A DNA stretch of 64,000 bases from Aliivibrio sp. S3MY1. Its GTDB lineage: Bacteria > Pseudomonadota > Gammaproteobacteria > Enterobacterales > Vibrionaceae. The notes beneath the pieces are model-generated. The model was not told where the DNA came from and searched no databases. It saw nothing but the letters and a program-made list of their open reading frames with translations. A program made the translations under genes and the position numbers. How positions within the stretch are numbered: the first letter of the stretch is position 1; every line of letters starts with the position of its first letter. The stretch covers positions 29,557-93,556 of the forward strand of contig NZ_JARACO010000015.1 of the NCBI RefSeq assembly GCF_028765575.1, written 5' to 3'. Shown piece by piece: positions 19,585-30,604 of this stretch.

Positions 19585-20415
19585 TTTTGCTTTCTTAATT
19601 AAATCGTAAGCTCCTTGGATTTCTTGCGCTTTTTCTTTTGCCATTTCCATCATTTCTGGTGGCAGACCTTTTGCCACCAATTTATCAGGATGATGCTCAT
19701 TCATTAATTTACGGTGAGCACGCTTAATTGTTTTTGCATCGGCATCTTCACTAATACCCAATAAATTATAAGCATCCGTTAACTGGTCAGCAGAACTTGC
19801 TTGCTGCCATTGACCTTGTTGCGAACCACCTTGACCAGAAAAGCCACCACTGCGCTGAAAACGAAAAGCCGCTTCTTGCATTTTTAAGCGTTTTTCTAAT
19901 TGTTCGGCACTAAAACCAAGCTCTTCCGCAACAATGTGTAAGATATCTCTTTCACTTGGGTGAATATCACCGTCGGCAATGGCAGATGCGATTTGCAACT
20001 CTAAAAAGAACTGCAATAGATCATAACGACCACCGGTAATTGAACGAATTTTTTGCAGGGTTTCACGTAATGGAAAATCGTTTTCTTTCCCTTCTCTAAA
20101 CGCTTCTTGAGCTTCTTTTTTCTGCTCCGCATTCAGGTTCATACGATCCATCATCATTGATGCTAACTGGATCTCTTGTGCAGTTACTTGCCCTTTGGCT
20201 TTAGCAACATGCCCCATGACTGAGAAAGCTGCATGAAAGAATTCTGCTTGTTTTTTAGTTTGAGAAGCCCCACCCGTTTGAAAGGTAAAACCACTGCTTG
20301 CCATACGTTTTGCTTTATCAAATTGATGGCCAATAAAGATCCCTAATGCGGCACCAAAAAAACCGCCAAATAGAAAACCAAAAAAACCACCCAATATTTT
20401 GCCGAATATTTGCAT
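19573..20415 (-). CDS. djlA: Membrane-anchored DnaJ-like co-chaperone DjlA
   Basis: Type III J-protein of the inner membrane that stimulates DnaK and affects envelope stress signalling. The start is set at ATG 20415 (MQIFGKILGG): the TTG at 20427 further upstream forms part of the Shine-Dalgarno TTGGA. The single N-terminal glycine-rich membrane segment (about residues 7-32) is typical of DjlA. A TerB-like helical domain follows (about 60-185), then a glutamine/glycine linker, and a C-terminal J domain with HPD in NEHHPDKL. Length is about 280 residues. It is divergent from lptD. Confidence 0.93.
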   Translation of the reverse strand: MQIFGKILGGFFGFLFGGFFGAALGIFIGHQFDKAKRMASSGFTFQTGGASQTKKQAEFFHAAFSVMGHVAKAKGQVTAQEIQLASMMMDRMNLNAEQKKEAQEAFREGKENDFPLRETLQKIRSITGGRYDLLQFFLELQIASAIADGDIHPSERDILHIVAEELGFSAEQLEKRLKMQEAAFRFQRSGGFSGQGGSQQGQWQQASSADQLTDAYNLLGISEDADAKTIKRAHRKLMNEHHPDKLVAKGLPPEMMEMAKEKAQEIQGAYDLIKKAKGIK

Positions 20416-20525
20416 TTTAAATTCCAATTAATGAATTATTTTATTTTTACTCTGTCACACAATGAGCAAGTGCAGCCTGTTACTTTACAACCATTAATAG
20501 ATGATAGCGACATCTTATAGGTGGT

Positions 20526-20553
20526 TTGGGCATAGCTTTTGCTTTATTATAAA
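20526..20553 (+). promoter_or_regulatory. Candidate lptD promoter
   Basis: -35-like TTGGGC (20526-20531), a 16-bp spacer and -10 TATAAA (20548-20553), about 70 bp before lptD. No convincing sigmaE motif was recognised, although lptD-surA is sigmaE-controlled in E. coli. Confidence 0.4.
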
Positions 20554-20622
20554 CAAGTGACTCTGTCTAGTCTCTTTGAGTATATCAGCGGATTAATATA
20601 ACGAACAGGAACGTCTAACTCG

Positions 20623-22980
20623 ATGCCTTTTACCTCTCGCAGCCTACTTGCTTCATTTGCTGGATGCCTTCTTTACGGCTCTCCCGTCATCGCTGATGAT
20701 GGAAGTAAATCTGTATCTCCAGAAAGTAGCATAATCTTCCCTTTGCAAACTGACACAGTTAACTCCTGTGAAGTACCGAATAAAGCCTCAAAAGAGGAAG
20801 AAAATCAACAATCTGTGCTTATTCAAGCAGACAGTGTTGAGGCCAGTAATAATTCAAAAGCGACCTATAAAGGTAACGTTCATATTATTAAAGGTCGTCA
20901 AGAGATCAAAGCAGACAGCATTACTGTACATCAACAAGAAAACATAGCGATTGCAGAAGGTAATGTTGATTACTCAAGCATGGATATGCGCTCAACCTCA
21001 GATAAAGTAACTACAGACCTAACAACTGAAGATACCATCATGGTTAATACGGCCTATAAAATGTCGTGTCAGCCTATTCGTGGTACAGCAAGCCGTGTAT
21101 TGAAAACAGGCCAAGAAATCTACCAATTAGAGGATGCCTCTTTCACAACTTGTCCAGCAGGTGATAAAAGTTGGCGCTTTAAAGCCAGTGATATCGAATT
21201 AGACCAATCTGATGAATGGGCAACTTTTTATAATGCTCGATTTGAAGTCCTTGATGTTCCTATTTTTTACTTACCTTACATTACTGTGCCTGTTGGTGAT
21301 AAACGTAAAACAGGGGTATTGATCCCAAGCGCAAGTTTAGACAGTAAAAATGGTTTTGAACTTTCCGTTCCTATTTACTGGAACATTGCACCTAACTACG
21401 ATGCCACCACAACCATAAACTACATGGAAAAACGTGGTACCCAATTAGAGGCTCAATTCCGTTATTTAGAAAGCTTCGGTCAAGGTACTGTCGATGTCGA
21501 ATACCTAAATGAAGATGCCAAGTTTAAAGAGAAAGGCGCACGTTGGGGGGTTAGCTGGGAGCACTCAGGCATCTATCAACAACATTGGAAATTTGATGTT
21601 GAATACTCTCAAGTCAGTGACATTGATTATTTCCAAGATTTAAATTCAAGCATTGGTACTCGTGATGAGGGTCAATTACAACAATCAGGCGAAGTCTCTT
21701 ATCGAACGCAAGATTGGGATATGACCATGCGTGTTCGTGATTTCCAAGTTCTTGTTGAGGATAGCTACCCGTATCGCTTAATGCCACAAATTGAATTCAA
21801 TTATTATGCACCTCAATTTTACAATGAATTTGATTTTAACTTGCACAGCCACATTAGTAAGTTTGCAACCGATGACCCAACAAAGCCATCGGCAACTCGT
21901 GTTCATCTAGAGCCAAAATTAAGCTTACCTCTTAGTTCTGCTTGGTGGTCACTAACGCCTGAAGCCAGTTTACTCTATACCTATTACTCTCAAGATTTTG
22001 ACCGCACAGAAGCCTCATTATCTGGATTAAAAGAAGAAACCTCTCGAACCATTCCAGAGGTTCGAATTAATGGCGCTATCTATTTAGACAGCACTCATAA
22101 ATTCTTAGGTGAGTACTTACAAACCGTTGAGCCTAAAATACAATATTTATATGTACCTGAAGTCGATCAAAGTGACATTTATGGCGGTCGAGGTGAAGGT
22201 GGTTATGACAGTAGCAGGCTACAACTAGATTACTATGGCTTATTTAGAGAACGTCAATATAGTGGCGTTGATTACATTGCCGCAGCAAACCAATTCAGTA
22301 TTGGTGCCACCTCTCGATTCTATGATGATACCTATAAAGAGCGCATGAATATCTCTTTTGGTCAGATCCTATATATGAACGGCTCTGGTACGACGAATGA
22401 AGGCGACACTAGTAACTCATCTGCTTGGGCTATTGAAAGTGACTTTAACTTCAATGACTACCTTTTCTATCATGGTGGTGTTCAGTACGATTCAAATGTT
22501 AGTGAACTTCAAGTTGCTAACAGTACATTAGAATATCGTCATACTAAAGGATATATACAAGCTAACTATCGTTATGTCAGTAAAAACTACATCGAGAGTA
22601 ACGTAAACTTTGAAGATGATTTAGGGCTTATTACTCAACATGGTATCTATCAGGCAGGTTTATTAAGTGAATACAACATTGGTGATAACTGGGCTATTAA
22701 AGGTCAATATTTCCACGATACCAAAGAAGAGCAAATGATAGAGGCCTTAGTTGGTGTTACCTATTTAAGTGACTGTTGGTCATTTGGCTTAACTTACAGC
22801 GACCAATTAATTGCACCGAATAACGTTCCGGCACTGCCGATTGGCAGTTACGAACCAAAATACGAAAGTAACATAATGCTTTCAATCGCGATTCGAGGCT
22901 TAGGTAAAAACACAGGTATCACCTCAGGTTCAGCAACCAATGCATTGGGCTATGGTCGCCCATTTTATTTGAATAATTAA
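20623..22980 (+). CDS. lptD: LPS assembly outer membrane protein LptD
   Basis: Outer membrane barrel that, with LptE, inserts lipopolysaccharide into the outer leaflet. 785 residues (E. coli 784). It has a signal peptide up to about residue 24, an OstA/LptA-like jellyroll (about 65-180) with YKGNVHIIKG and AEGNVDY, and then the barrel with PIFYLPYITVPVGDKRKTGVLIPSA and YWNIAPNYDATTT. Mature cysteines are C49, C149, C177 and C718. E. coli has a consecutive Cys pair in the C-terminal region, but here it reads SDCW with a single Cys. It is first in the lptD-surA-pdxA-rsmA run. Confidence 0.96.
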   Translation: MPFTSRSLLASFAGCLLYGSPVIADDGSKSVSPESSIIFPLQTDTVNSCEVPNKASKEEENQQSVLIQADSVEASNNSKATYKGNVHIIKGRQEIKADSITVHQQENIAIAEGNVDYSSMDMRSTSDKVTTDLTTEDTIMVNTAYKMSCQPIRGTASRVLKTGQEIYQLEDASFTTCPAGDKSWRFKASDIELDQSDEWATFYNARFEVLDVPIFYLPYITVPVGDKRKTGVLIPSASLDSKNGFELSVPIYWNIAPNYDATTTINYMEKRGTQLEAQFRYLESFGQGTVDVEYLNEDAKFKEKGARWGVSWEHSGIYQQHWKFDVEYSQVSDIDYFQDLNSSIGTRDEGQLQQSGEVSYRTQDWDMTMRVRDFQVLVEDSYPYRLMPQIEFNYYAPQFYNEFDFNLHSHISKFATDDPTKPSATRVHLEPKLSLPLSSAWWSLTPEASLLYTYYSQDFDRTEASLSGLKEETSRTIPEVRINGAIYLDSTHKFLGEYLQTVEPKIQYLYVPEVDQSDIYGGRGEGGYDSSRLQLDYYGLFRERQYSGVDYIAAANQFSIGATSRFYDDTYKERMNISFGQILYMNGSGTTNEGDTSNSSAWAIESDFNFNDYLFYHGGVQYDSNVSELQVANSTLEYRHTKGYIQANYRYVSKNYIESNVNFEDDLGLITQHGIYQAGLLSEYNIGDNWAIKGQYFHDTKEEQMIEALVGVTYLSDCWSFGLTYSDQLIAPNNVPALPIGSYEPKYESNIMLSIAIRGLGKNTGITSGSATNALGYGRPFYLNN

Positions 22981-23048
22981 TTTATACGGACATACGTGAA
23001 GTGCCTACTTTCTATGGCACTTCATTCTCCTTACTCTTGGATGACACT

Positions 23049-24362
23049 ATGAAAAATTGGAAATTCCCTTTTATTAGCACACTACTGCTGATGCTAACCA
23101 TGAATGCGCACGCAGCTCCTGTTGAATTAGATCGCGTTGTTGCTATTGTTGATGAAGGCGTTGTTCTGCAAAGTGATATTGATACTTCACTGAAAACAGT
23201 AAAGATCAATGCTCAAGAGAAGAATCAACCACTGCCTGAAGAGTCGGTACTTCGTGAGCAAGTATTAGAAAAATTGATTGTTGATACTATTCAAAGCCAA
23301 CAAGCTGAGAAGATGGGTATTCGAATTGATGATACCCGTCTTGAAGAAGCACTAAAGGGAATTGCAAAAGAAAACAACATGACCCTAGCTCAACTGCAAC
23401 AAAAAACAGCAACTCAAGGTTTATCTTACGCCAGTTTCCGTGAACAAATTCGCAAAGAGATCGCGGCAAGTGAAGCACGAAACGCACAAGTTCGTCGTCG
23501 TATTAATATTCTTCCTCAAGAAGTAGAAAGCCTTGCTTTGTTACTTTCAGAAGAGACTCAAGCAACGGTTCAATACAAAATTAGTCACATTCAATTACGT
23601 ACAGAAGATGGGGCAACTCAGGCTGATAAAGAAGCACTAGAACAACAAGCTGATGAGTTAACTGAGCGTCTACAGCAAGGTGCTGATTTTGCAACGATGG
23701 CATATACTTACTCTAAAGGTCCAAAAGCGCTACAAGGTGGTGATTGGGGTTGGATGCGTAAAGAAGAGATGCCAACCATTTTTGCAGACCAGATTACCGG
23801 TGAAGGAAAAGGCAGTATTATCGGTCCATTCCGCTCTGGTGTGGGGTTCCACATTCTTAAGATTGATGATGTAAAAGGGCTTGAAACGATTGCAGTTACT
23901 GAAGTAAATGCTCGCCATATCCTAATAAAAACCTCTGTAATAATGAGTGATGAAGGTGCACAGCGCCAATTAAATAATATTATCGCAGACATAAAAGCGG
24001 GCAATGATACTTTTGGCGAAATGGCTAAACGCTATAGCCAAGATCCTGGCTCTGCAGCAAGAGATGGTGAATTGGGTTTTCAAACCCCCGATTTATACGT
24101 TCCTGAATTTAAACATCAAGTCGAAACTCTACCTACAGAACAAATCAGTGCGCCATTTAAAACCGTTCATGGTTGGCATATTGTTGAAGTACTAGAACGC
24201 CGCCAGGTAGACAGAACCGATGCCGCGATGAAAAATAAAGCTTATCGTATTCTAATGAACCGTAAATTTAACGAAGAAGCAGGTGCTTGGTTACAAGAAA
24301 TCCGCGCAAGTTCTTATGTAGAAATTCTGAAAGATACTGATGGTGAAGAAGATAATGAATAA
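23049..24362 (+). CDS. surA: Periplasmic chaperone and peptidyl-prolyl isomerase SurA
   Basis: Escorts outer membrane proteins such as LptD through the periplasm. I start at ATG 23049 ([10 protein letters not shown]...), which gives a clean signal peptide ending AHA near residue 20 and 437 residues; an upstream frame from 23001 has no signal sequence. The N-terminal chaperone domain begins [21 protein letters not shown]. Two parvulin domains follow, the first around [11 protein letters not shown]...[22 protein letters not shown], the second around [10 protein letters not shown]...[19 protein letters not shown]. Its last codons overlap pdxA by 8 nt. Confidence 0.96.
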   Translation: MKNWKFPFISTLLLMLTMNAHAAPVELDRVVAIVDEGVVLQSDIDTSLKTVKINAQEKNQPLPEESVLREQVLEKLIVDTIQSQQAEKMGIRIDDTRLEEALKGIAKENNMTLAQLQQKTATQGLSYASFREQIRKEIAASEARNAQVRRRINILPQEVESLALLLSEETQATVQYKISHIQLRTEDGATQADKEALEQQADELTERLQQGADFATMAYTYSKGPKALQGGDWGWMRKEEMPTIFADQITGEGKGSIIGPFRSGVGFHILKIDDVKGLETIAVTEVNARHILIKTSVIMSDEGAQRQLNNIIADIKAGNDTFGEMAKRYSQDPGSAARDGELGFQTPDLYVPEFKHQVETLPTEQISAPFKTVHGWHIVEVLERRQVDRTDAAMKNKAYRILMNRKFNEEAGAWLQEIRASSYVEILKDTDGEEDNE

Positions 24363-25344
24363 GGTTAAACGCATCGCAGTTACTCCAGGAGAGCCTGCGG
24401 GTATTGGCCAAGATCTTGTTTTATCGATAGCGCAACAAGCTTGGCCTCATCAGTTGGTGATTTGTGGCAATAAAAAAGCATTAGAACAAAGAGCAGAATT
24501 ACTGGGGCTTAGTATCTCAATTGAAGACTACGACAGTAATGCTCCTGCGAAAACACATCAAGCGGGAACCTTAGTCGTTGATAATATAGAACTAGGTGCC
24601 GATGTTATCGCAGGAGAGCTGAATGAAGCGAATGGGCATTATGTTCTTGATACCTTACGCCGCGCCGCTCAAGGTAATATGGATGGCGAATTTGATGCCG
24701 TAGTGACAGGCCCGGTACATAAAGGGGTCATTAACCGTGCAGGTGTCGCCTTTAGCGGTCATACTGAGTTTTTTGCAGAGCAATCAAATACACAACAAGT
24801 CGTTATGATGCTAGCAACAGAAGGCTTACGTGTTGCATTAGTAACGACTCACATACCTCTTGCCTATGTAGCTAAAGCCATTACTGCAGATCGTCTAAAA
24901 CAAGTCACTCGTATCTTACATCAAGACCTCATTTCTAAGTTTGGTATAGAAAGCCCTGCTATTTTTGTCTGTGGATTAAATCCACACGCAGGTGAAGATG
25001 GCTGTCTTGGTCGTGAAGAAATTGATATCATAGCACCAGCATTAGATGAACTACGTGAAGAAGAAGGTATGAACCTCATTGGTCCATTGCCTGCAGACAC
25101 GTTATTTCAAGATAAATATCTACAAGAAGCGGACGCGGTACTAGCTATGTATCACGATCAAGGGCTTCCTGTGCTAAAATTTAAAGGCTTTGGAAAATCA
25201 GTAAACATAACGTTAGGTTTACCGTTTATCCGAACCTCCGTAGACCATGGTACTGCATTGGAATTAGCAGGTACTGGAAAAGCAGATGCAGGAAGCTTTA
25301 TTACCGCACTAACCCATGCAATTGAACTGGTAGAAAATAAATGA
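24355..25344 (+). CDS. pdxA: 4-hydroxythreonine-4-phosphate dehydrogenase
   Basis: NAD-dependent step in the DXP-dependent pyridoxal phosphate pathway. The start at ATG 24355 ([20 protein letters not shown]) gives 329 residues, the E. coli length, and overlaps surA by 8 nt. GEPAGIG, the metal-ligand region [20 protein letters not shown], and [16 protein letters not shown] are all seen. Its stop overlaps the rsmA start (ATGA), so the two are translationally coupled. Confidence 0.97.
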   Translation: MNKVKRIAVTPGEPAGIGQDLVLSIAQQAWPHQLVICGNKKALEQRAELLGLSISIEDYDSNAPAKTHQAGTLVVDNIELGADVIAGELNEANGHYVLDTLRRAAQGNMDGEFDAVVTGPVHKGVINRAGVAFSGHTEFFAEQSNTQQVVMMLATEGLRVALVTTHIPLAYVAKAITADRLKQVTRILHQDLISKFGIESPAIFVCGLNPHAGEDGCLGREEIDIIAPALDELREEEGMNLIGPLPADTLFQDKYLQEADAVLAMYHDQGLPVLKFKGFGKSVNITLGLPFIRTSVDHGTALELAGTGKADAGSFITALTHAIELVENK

Positions 25345-26174
25345 GTACAAGAAATGATGTCCATCTAGGCCATAAAGCGAAAAAACGCTTTGGTCAAAAC
25401 TTCTTAAATGACCCTTATGTGATCGATGGAATCGTATCTGCAATTAATCCTCTACCAGGCCAAAACCTTGTAGAAATTGGTCCGGGTCTTGGCGCAATCA
25501 CAGAGCCTGTTGGTCGTGAAGTTGATAAGTTTACTGTTATCGAACTTGACCGTGACTTAGCAGCTCGTTTGCGTACTCACCCTGAACTGGGTAGCAAACT
25601 AACGATTCATGAAGGCGATGCAATGCGCTTCGACTTCACGCAACTTATCCAAGAAGGTAATAAATTACGTATCTTTGGTAACTTGCCATACAACATCTCA
25701 ACCCCGTTGATGTTCCACCTTTTTGAGTTCCATAAAGACATTCAAGATATGCACTTTATGCTACAAAAAGAAGTGGTAAACCGTTTAGCTGCAGGTCCTG
25801 GTACTAAAGCTTATGGTCGCTTAACCGTAATGGCTCAATACTTTTGTAAAGTAATGCCAGTACTTGAAGTGCCACCAACCGCATTTGTTCCGCCACCGAA
25901 AGTTGATTCTGCAGTTGTTCGCTTAGTACCTTATGAAGTGCTTCCACATCCTGCGAAAAACTTAAAATGGCTTGATCGAGTGTGTCGCGAAGGTTTTAAC
26001 CAACGTCGTAAGACAATTCGTAACTGTTTCAAAGCGCTATTAACTAAAGAGCAATTAGAAGCATTAGATATTAATCCTTCTCTTCGCCCTGAAAACTTAA
26101 CGCTAGAGCAATTCGTTAGAATGGCAAACTGGTTAAATGACAACTTCCAAGCTGAATCAAAAGAATCGGCTTAA
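25341..26174 (+). CDS. rsmA: 16S rRNA dimethyladenosine transferase
   Basis: SAM-dependent dimethylation of the two adjacent adenines in helix 45 of 16S rRNA (also called ksgA). 277 residues. It begins [21 protein letters not shown], has the SAM motif VEIGPGLG (44-51), the acidic [11 protein letters not shown], the catalytic motif NLPYNIST, and the C-terminal [18 protein letters not shown]. It overlaps pdxA by 4 nt and is followed by a terminator; in E. coli apaG would come next. Confidence 0.97.
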   Translation: MSTRNDVHLGHKAKKRFGQNFLNDPYVIDGIVSAINPLPGQNLVEIGPGLGAITEPVGREVDKFTVIELDRDLAARLRTHPELGSKLTIHEGDAMRFDFTQLIQEGNKLRIFGNLPYNISTPLMFHLFEFHKDIQDMHFMLQKEVVNRLAAGPGTKAYGRLTVMAQYFCKVMPVLEVPPTAFVPPPKVDSAVVRLVPYEVLPHPAKNLKWLDRVCREGFNQRRKTIRNCFKALLTKEQLEALDINPSLRPENLTLEQFVRMANWLNDNFQAESKESA

Positions 26175-26205
26175 GTTAGACGTATAATCAACAACAGTTA
26201 AATAT

Positions 26206-26232
26206 AAGGGTGACTTCATTGTCACCTTTTTT
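26206..26232 (+). terminator. Terminator after rsmA
   Basis: AAGGGTGAC and GTCACCTTTT form a stem with one G-T pair and a 6-nt loop, followed by Ts. It separates rsmA from apaH. Confidence 0.8.
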
Positions 26233-26265
26233 CTATCTACGCTTTAATGATTAGAGGAAAGAGAC

Positions 26266-27087
26266 ATGGCGACCTATTTTGTAGGTGATATTCAAGGATG
26301 CCTAGACGAACTATTATTATTGTTAGACCAAGTGAACTTTGATAAAGAAAAAGACCAACTATGGTTAACCGGAGATTTAGTTGCTCGTGGCCCAAAATCA
26401 TTAGAAACCCTGCGTTTTGTTAAATCTCTTGGTACATCAGCCGTTACTATTCTTGGTAATCATGATCTGCATTTACTTGCTGTATCCCAAGGTATTTCTC
26501 GTGTCAAAGAGAAGGATAAAACCGCCCCTATTTTCTCAGCACCAGACAGTAAAGAGTTATTAACTTGGTTACGCCAACAACCTTTATTAGCGGTTCACCC
26601 TGAGCATAATATTGTAATGAGTCATGCTGGTATTTCTCCTCAATGGGATGTTAACACAGCGATTGAATGCGCTCGTGAAGTTGAAGCGATTTTACAATCC
26701 GATAAATGGATTTGGTTATTAGAGAACATGTACGAAAACCAACCCGATTTATGGACCCCTAATCTAGAAGAGATAGACCGTTATCGTTATATAATTAACG
26801 CTTTTACACGCATGCGTTTTTGCTTTCATAACGCAAGTTTAGATATGGATTGTAAACAACCGCCACAAGATTTATCAGCAGAAGATAAAGATAAATTAGT
26901 CCCTTGGTTTGAGTTAAGCTCTCGCCTTCCCCTAACTCATAGAGTCATATTTGGCCATTGGGCTGCTTTGATGGGGCATGAAGGAAATGACGTAATAGCG
27001 TTGGATACAGGTTGTGTCTGGGGGGAATATATGACGATGTATCGTGTTGATGATGGGAAGTATTTTACTCAAAAAGCGTTGAGCTAG
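26266..27087 (+). CDS. apaH: Diadenosine tetraphosphatase (symmetrical)
   Basis: Hydrolyses Ap4A to two ADP and can remove Np4 caps from RNA. 273 residues (E. coli 280) of the metallophosphatase fold with GDIQGCLDEL, GDLVARGPKS, GNHDLHLL, the histidine segment MSHAGISPQW, and FGHWAALMGHEGN. A clear RBS (AGAGGAAAGAG) precedes the ATG. Unlike in E. coli it stands 91 bp from rsmA with no apaG between. Its TAG stop codon is part of the dispersed repeat that begins at 27084. Confidence 0.96.
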   Translation: MATYFVGDIQGCLDELLLLLDQVNFDKEKDQLWLTGDLVARGPKSLETLRFVKSLGTSAVTILGNHDLHLLAVSQGISRVKEKDKTAPIFSAPDSKELLTWLRQQPLLAVHPEHNIVMSHAGISPQWDVNTAIECAREVEAILQSDKWIWLLENMYENQPDLWTPNLEEIDRYRYIINAFTRMRFCFHNASLDMDCKQPPQDLSAEDKDKLVPWFELSSRLPLTHRVIFGHWAALMGHEGNDVIALDTGCVWGEYMTMYRVDDGKYFTQKALS

Positions 27088-27299
27088 AAACGATACGCTT
27101 CGCTGACTAGAAACTATAAGAGCAAAGAATTCAGATCGGTCGTAAACTCCCTAGCAGAGTTCAGAGTTAAACGCTGAAATATCAACGACTACTTCTGAAT
27201 TCTGCTAGCGAAGCGATCTGAACCCTGCTCTTATAGAAGCGAAGCGGTCTAGTTTCTAGTTTCTAGTTTCTAGTTTCTAGTTAGCGCAGCGTATAGCCT
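27084..27299. repeat. Dispersed repeat member forming a long imperfect palindrome
   Basis: Fills the whole gap between the convergent apaH and folA. Outer arms 27093-27116 and 27271-27294 are complementary at 22 of 24 positions, and inner arms 27114-27124 and 27226-27236 are perfect (CTATAAGAGCA). The right side carries five copies of TCTAGTT (27248-27282). The first 39 nt (27084-27122) match 63722-63760 with two differences. Both flanking stop codons lie in or at the edge of the repeat. Confidence 0.88.
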
Positions 27300-27779
27300 C
27301 TATCGTTCAAGAACCACAAACTCCATATCGTACTTATTCTTTTCATCTTTCAAATACATTTCAGAATGAGTCTGCTTCCAGCCCTCACCCCAATCAGGGA
27401 ATTGAGTGTCACCATCAATGTCTGCGTCAATAAAGGTAAGATACAGTTTGTCAGCATCAGCAAGACACGCTTGGTAAATTGAACCACCACCAATGATCAT
27501 TAGCTCGTCAATATCACCAGCGGCTTTTTTCGCTTCATCAATTGAAGTTACACAAGTAACACTTTCAATCTTCAAATTCGCATCACGGCTTAATACTATG
27601 TTCAAACGCCCCGGTAAAGGACGACCAATCGACTCATAGGTTTTACGCCCCATCACAATTGGCTTACCCATAGTGCATTGCTTAAACCATGCAAAATCAG
27701 CAGGTAAGTGCCATGGCATTTGATTATCAACACCAATAATTCGGTTCTTTGCCATTGCGGCAATCATGCTAATTTTCAC
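27300..27779 (-). CDS. folA: Dihydrofolate reductase
   Basis: NADPH-dependent reduction of dihydrofolate to tetrahydrofolate. 159 residues, the E. coli length. It has ISMIAAMAKNRIIGVDNQMPWHLPADF with catalytic Asp28, GRKTYESIGRPLPGR, the NADPH loop IIGGGSIYQ, and LYLTFIDADIDGDT. It is convergent with apaH, whereas E. coli has the same pair adjacent. The final codons run into the dispersed repeat. No plasmid-type (trimethoprim-resistant) features are seen; it looks like the chromosomal enzyme. Confidence 0.97.
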   Translation of the reverse strand: MKISMIAAMAKNRIIGVDNQMPWHLPADFAWFKQCTMGKPIVMGRKTYESIGRPLPGRLNIVLSRDANLKIESVTCVTSIDEAKKAAGDIDELMIIGGGSIYQACLADADKLYLTFIDADIDGDTQFPDWGEGWKQTHSEMYLKDEKNKYDMEFVVLER

Positions 27780-27804
27780 AGTTATTCCTTATGTTACTAA
27801 ACAC

Positions 27805-28281
27805 TTAAACAATCGACTTTCTACGGTAAAACAGCAGCCCAGGCATAGCAAGACCAATTGCTAATGCAGCAATGGTAAATAGTGTTTTAATTAGATTATC
27901 GATCATCATCGCCCATAATTCTGGAGAATAACCAAGATGATTAATTTCGACCACAGCGATCATCGCTTTAAATGCAAACACACCAGGGATCATCGGAATT
28001 AAAGCAGCAACCGTAAATACTTTAGGATGAGCAAGAAAACGGTGTGACCAATGCACTCCGATCATACCCACCGTTGTTGCAGCACATAACGTCGCCCACT
28101 CTAATGGTGCGCCATAATGCATTAATAAAAATCGAGTCCCATGACCAATCGCGCCACCAATCGCACAATATTTCAATGCCTTCACGGGAACATTGAAAAC
28201 CAGAGCAAAACCTACAGCAGGGATCATTGCGAAGAACATATCGTTTAATAATGCGAAAAATAAATCAAAAATAGAGTTCAT
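27805..28281 (-). CDS. yjjB: ThrE-family exporter, small membrane subunit (YjjB-like)
   Basis: Four-helix membrane protein of the split ThrE (threonine/serine exporter) family. It matches the E. coli YjjB pattern closely: IPAVGFALVFNVPVKALKYCA, GGAIGHGTRFLLM, and LAHPKVFTVAALIPMIPGVFAFKAM. The E. coli YjjP-YjjB pair has been reported to export succinate. I set the start at 28281 (MNSIFDLFF) by family alignment; an ATG at 28308 would add nine residues, and neither has a strong RBS. It lies directly downstream of yjjP and probably forms a complex with it. Confidence 0.87.
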   Translation of the reverse strand: MNSIFDLFFALLNDMFFAMIPAVGFALVFNVPVKALKYCAIGGAIGHGTRFLLMHYGAPLEWATLCAATTVGMIGVHWSHRFLAHPKVFTVAALIPMIPGVFAFKAMIAVVEINHLGYSPELWAMMIDNLIKTLFTIAALAIGLAMPGLLFYRRKSIV

Positions 28282-28327
28282 CGTTACACTGTCCATTGGT
28301 AAAAACATCTATTGATTAAAGCGTCCA

Positions 28328-29095
28328 TTAGTTTATCCATCCCCAGACACCGACTAAGTTCATAGCACCAACAATACCAATACTGGTTGATAAGGTAAGT
28401 AAGGTGGCGAATGTCCAACGAGCGATCCCCATATTGACATAGCCTTTCACCATATCAGCAACGGCATTAATTAAGGGGAAACCTGGAACTAGCATCAAAA
28501 CAGAAGAAGCCATTGCGAGAAAGGGTGTATTACCAATATTGTAAATAACGGCTTGAGAAGAGATAAGAGTGGTAACAAAAGCGGTGATGCCAAAGTTAAG
28601 CAAGGGGTTAAAATGTCGATGCCCAATTTCTTGTCTTACCATCATACCAAGAGAAGAAGCAAGAAATGTCATCATAAATACAGGCCAATCTCCCCCAGCG
28701 AGTCGGCTAAAACTCGCACAAGAAAGTCCAATCATGATAATAACCAACCAACGATTGTACCTTTCTGGACTGATCGCATCTAACTTTACAGAAGCTTCAT
28801 GACAATCAAGTAAGCCTTTTTCCGACATGATACAGATCCGTTGTATCTCGGTGACCGCTCTCATATTGATACCGCTATCTGGCGCTCTTCTTGCTGTTGT
28901 CATGCAATGTTCATTAATCATTGTCGTGATAACAAGTGAGCTAGCTGATAATGAAATTTCAACATCATCTGCACCCACAGCAATACCTAAACGTCGACTA
29001 ACATCTGATACTAAACTGCTTTCTGCACCATGCTGAAGTAACATTTGCCCCGCTTTCGCCACTAAGCGTGATATTTCCCTTTGCTTTTCGTCCAT
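28328..29095 (-). CDS. yjjP: ThrE-family exporter, large subunit (YjjP-like)
   Basis: 255 residues. A soluble N-terminal domain (REISRLVAKAGQMLLQHGAESSLV, then VEISLSASSLVITT, and RRAPDSGINMRAVTEI) is followed by about five membrane helices ending in GAMNLVGVWGWIN. This is the first half of the ThrE exporter architecture, with YjjB as the other half. The substrate here is not shown by the sequence; succinate export is known for the E. coli pair. It shares a transcript with yjjB and possibly folA downstream. Confidence 0.87.
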   Translation of the reverse strand: MDEKQREISRLVAKAGQMLLQHGAESSLVSDVSRRLGIAVGADDVEISLSASSLVITTMINEHCMTTARRAPDSGINMRAVTEIQRICIMSEKGLLDCHEASVKLDAISPERYNRWLVIIMIGLSCASFSRLAGGDWPVFMMTFLASSLGMMVRQEIGHRHFNPLLNFGITAFVTTLISSQAVIYNIGNTPFLAMASSVLMLVPGFPLINAVADMVKGYVNMGIARWTFATLLTLSTSIGIVGAMNLVGVWGWIN

Positions 29096-29166
29096 TTGTC
29101 TTCGTAATAATTAACCAATTAGATGCCTATTCTAATCCTTTCATTTTTATCTTTAATGACCTAAAT

Positions 29167-29196
29167 AAAAAAAACCGCAACAAGTGCGGTTTTTTA
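29167..29196 (-). terminator. Terminator after obgE
   Basis: The hairpin AAACCGCA / TGCGGTTT has A and T runs on both sides. It lies between obgE and the 5' end of yjjP on the same strand. Confidence 0.88.
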
Positions 29197-29219
29197 TAAT
29201 AAATTATCTTGATTAAGAT

Positions 29220-30452
<1,233 letters not shown>

Positions 30453-30555
30453 CTACGTAATATATCGATATAGTCACTAATTAACTATTTTAGCATTTAA
30501 ATTCGCTTATGGATTTAAAAGTGATAAAACAGTTAACTGGTGACTATCTATAAAT

Positions 30556-30586
30556 AAAAAGCCCCGCCATAAGGCAGGGCTTTTAG
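30556..30586 (-). terminator. Terminator after rpmA
   Basis: AAAAGCCC(C)GCC-ATAA-GGC(A)GGGCTTTT is a strong stem with flanking A/T runs, placed 20 bp after the rpmA stop. It separates rplU-rpmA from obgE. Confidence 0.88.
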
Positions 30587-30604
30587 AATTAATTTCTAAA
30601 ACGA

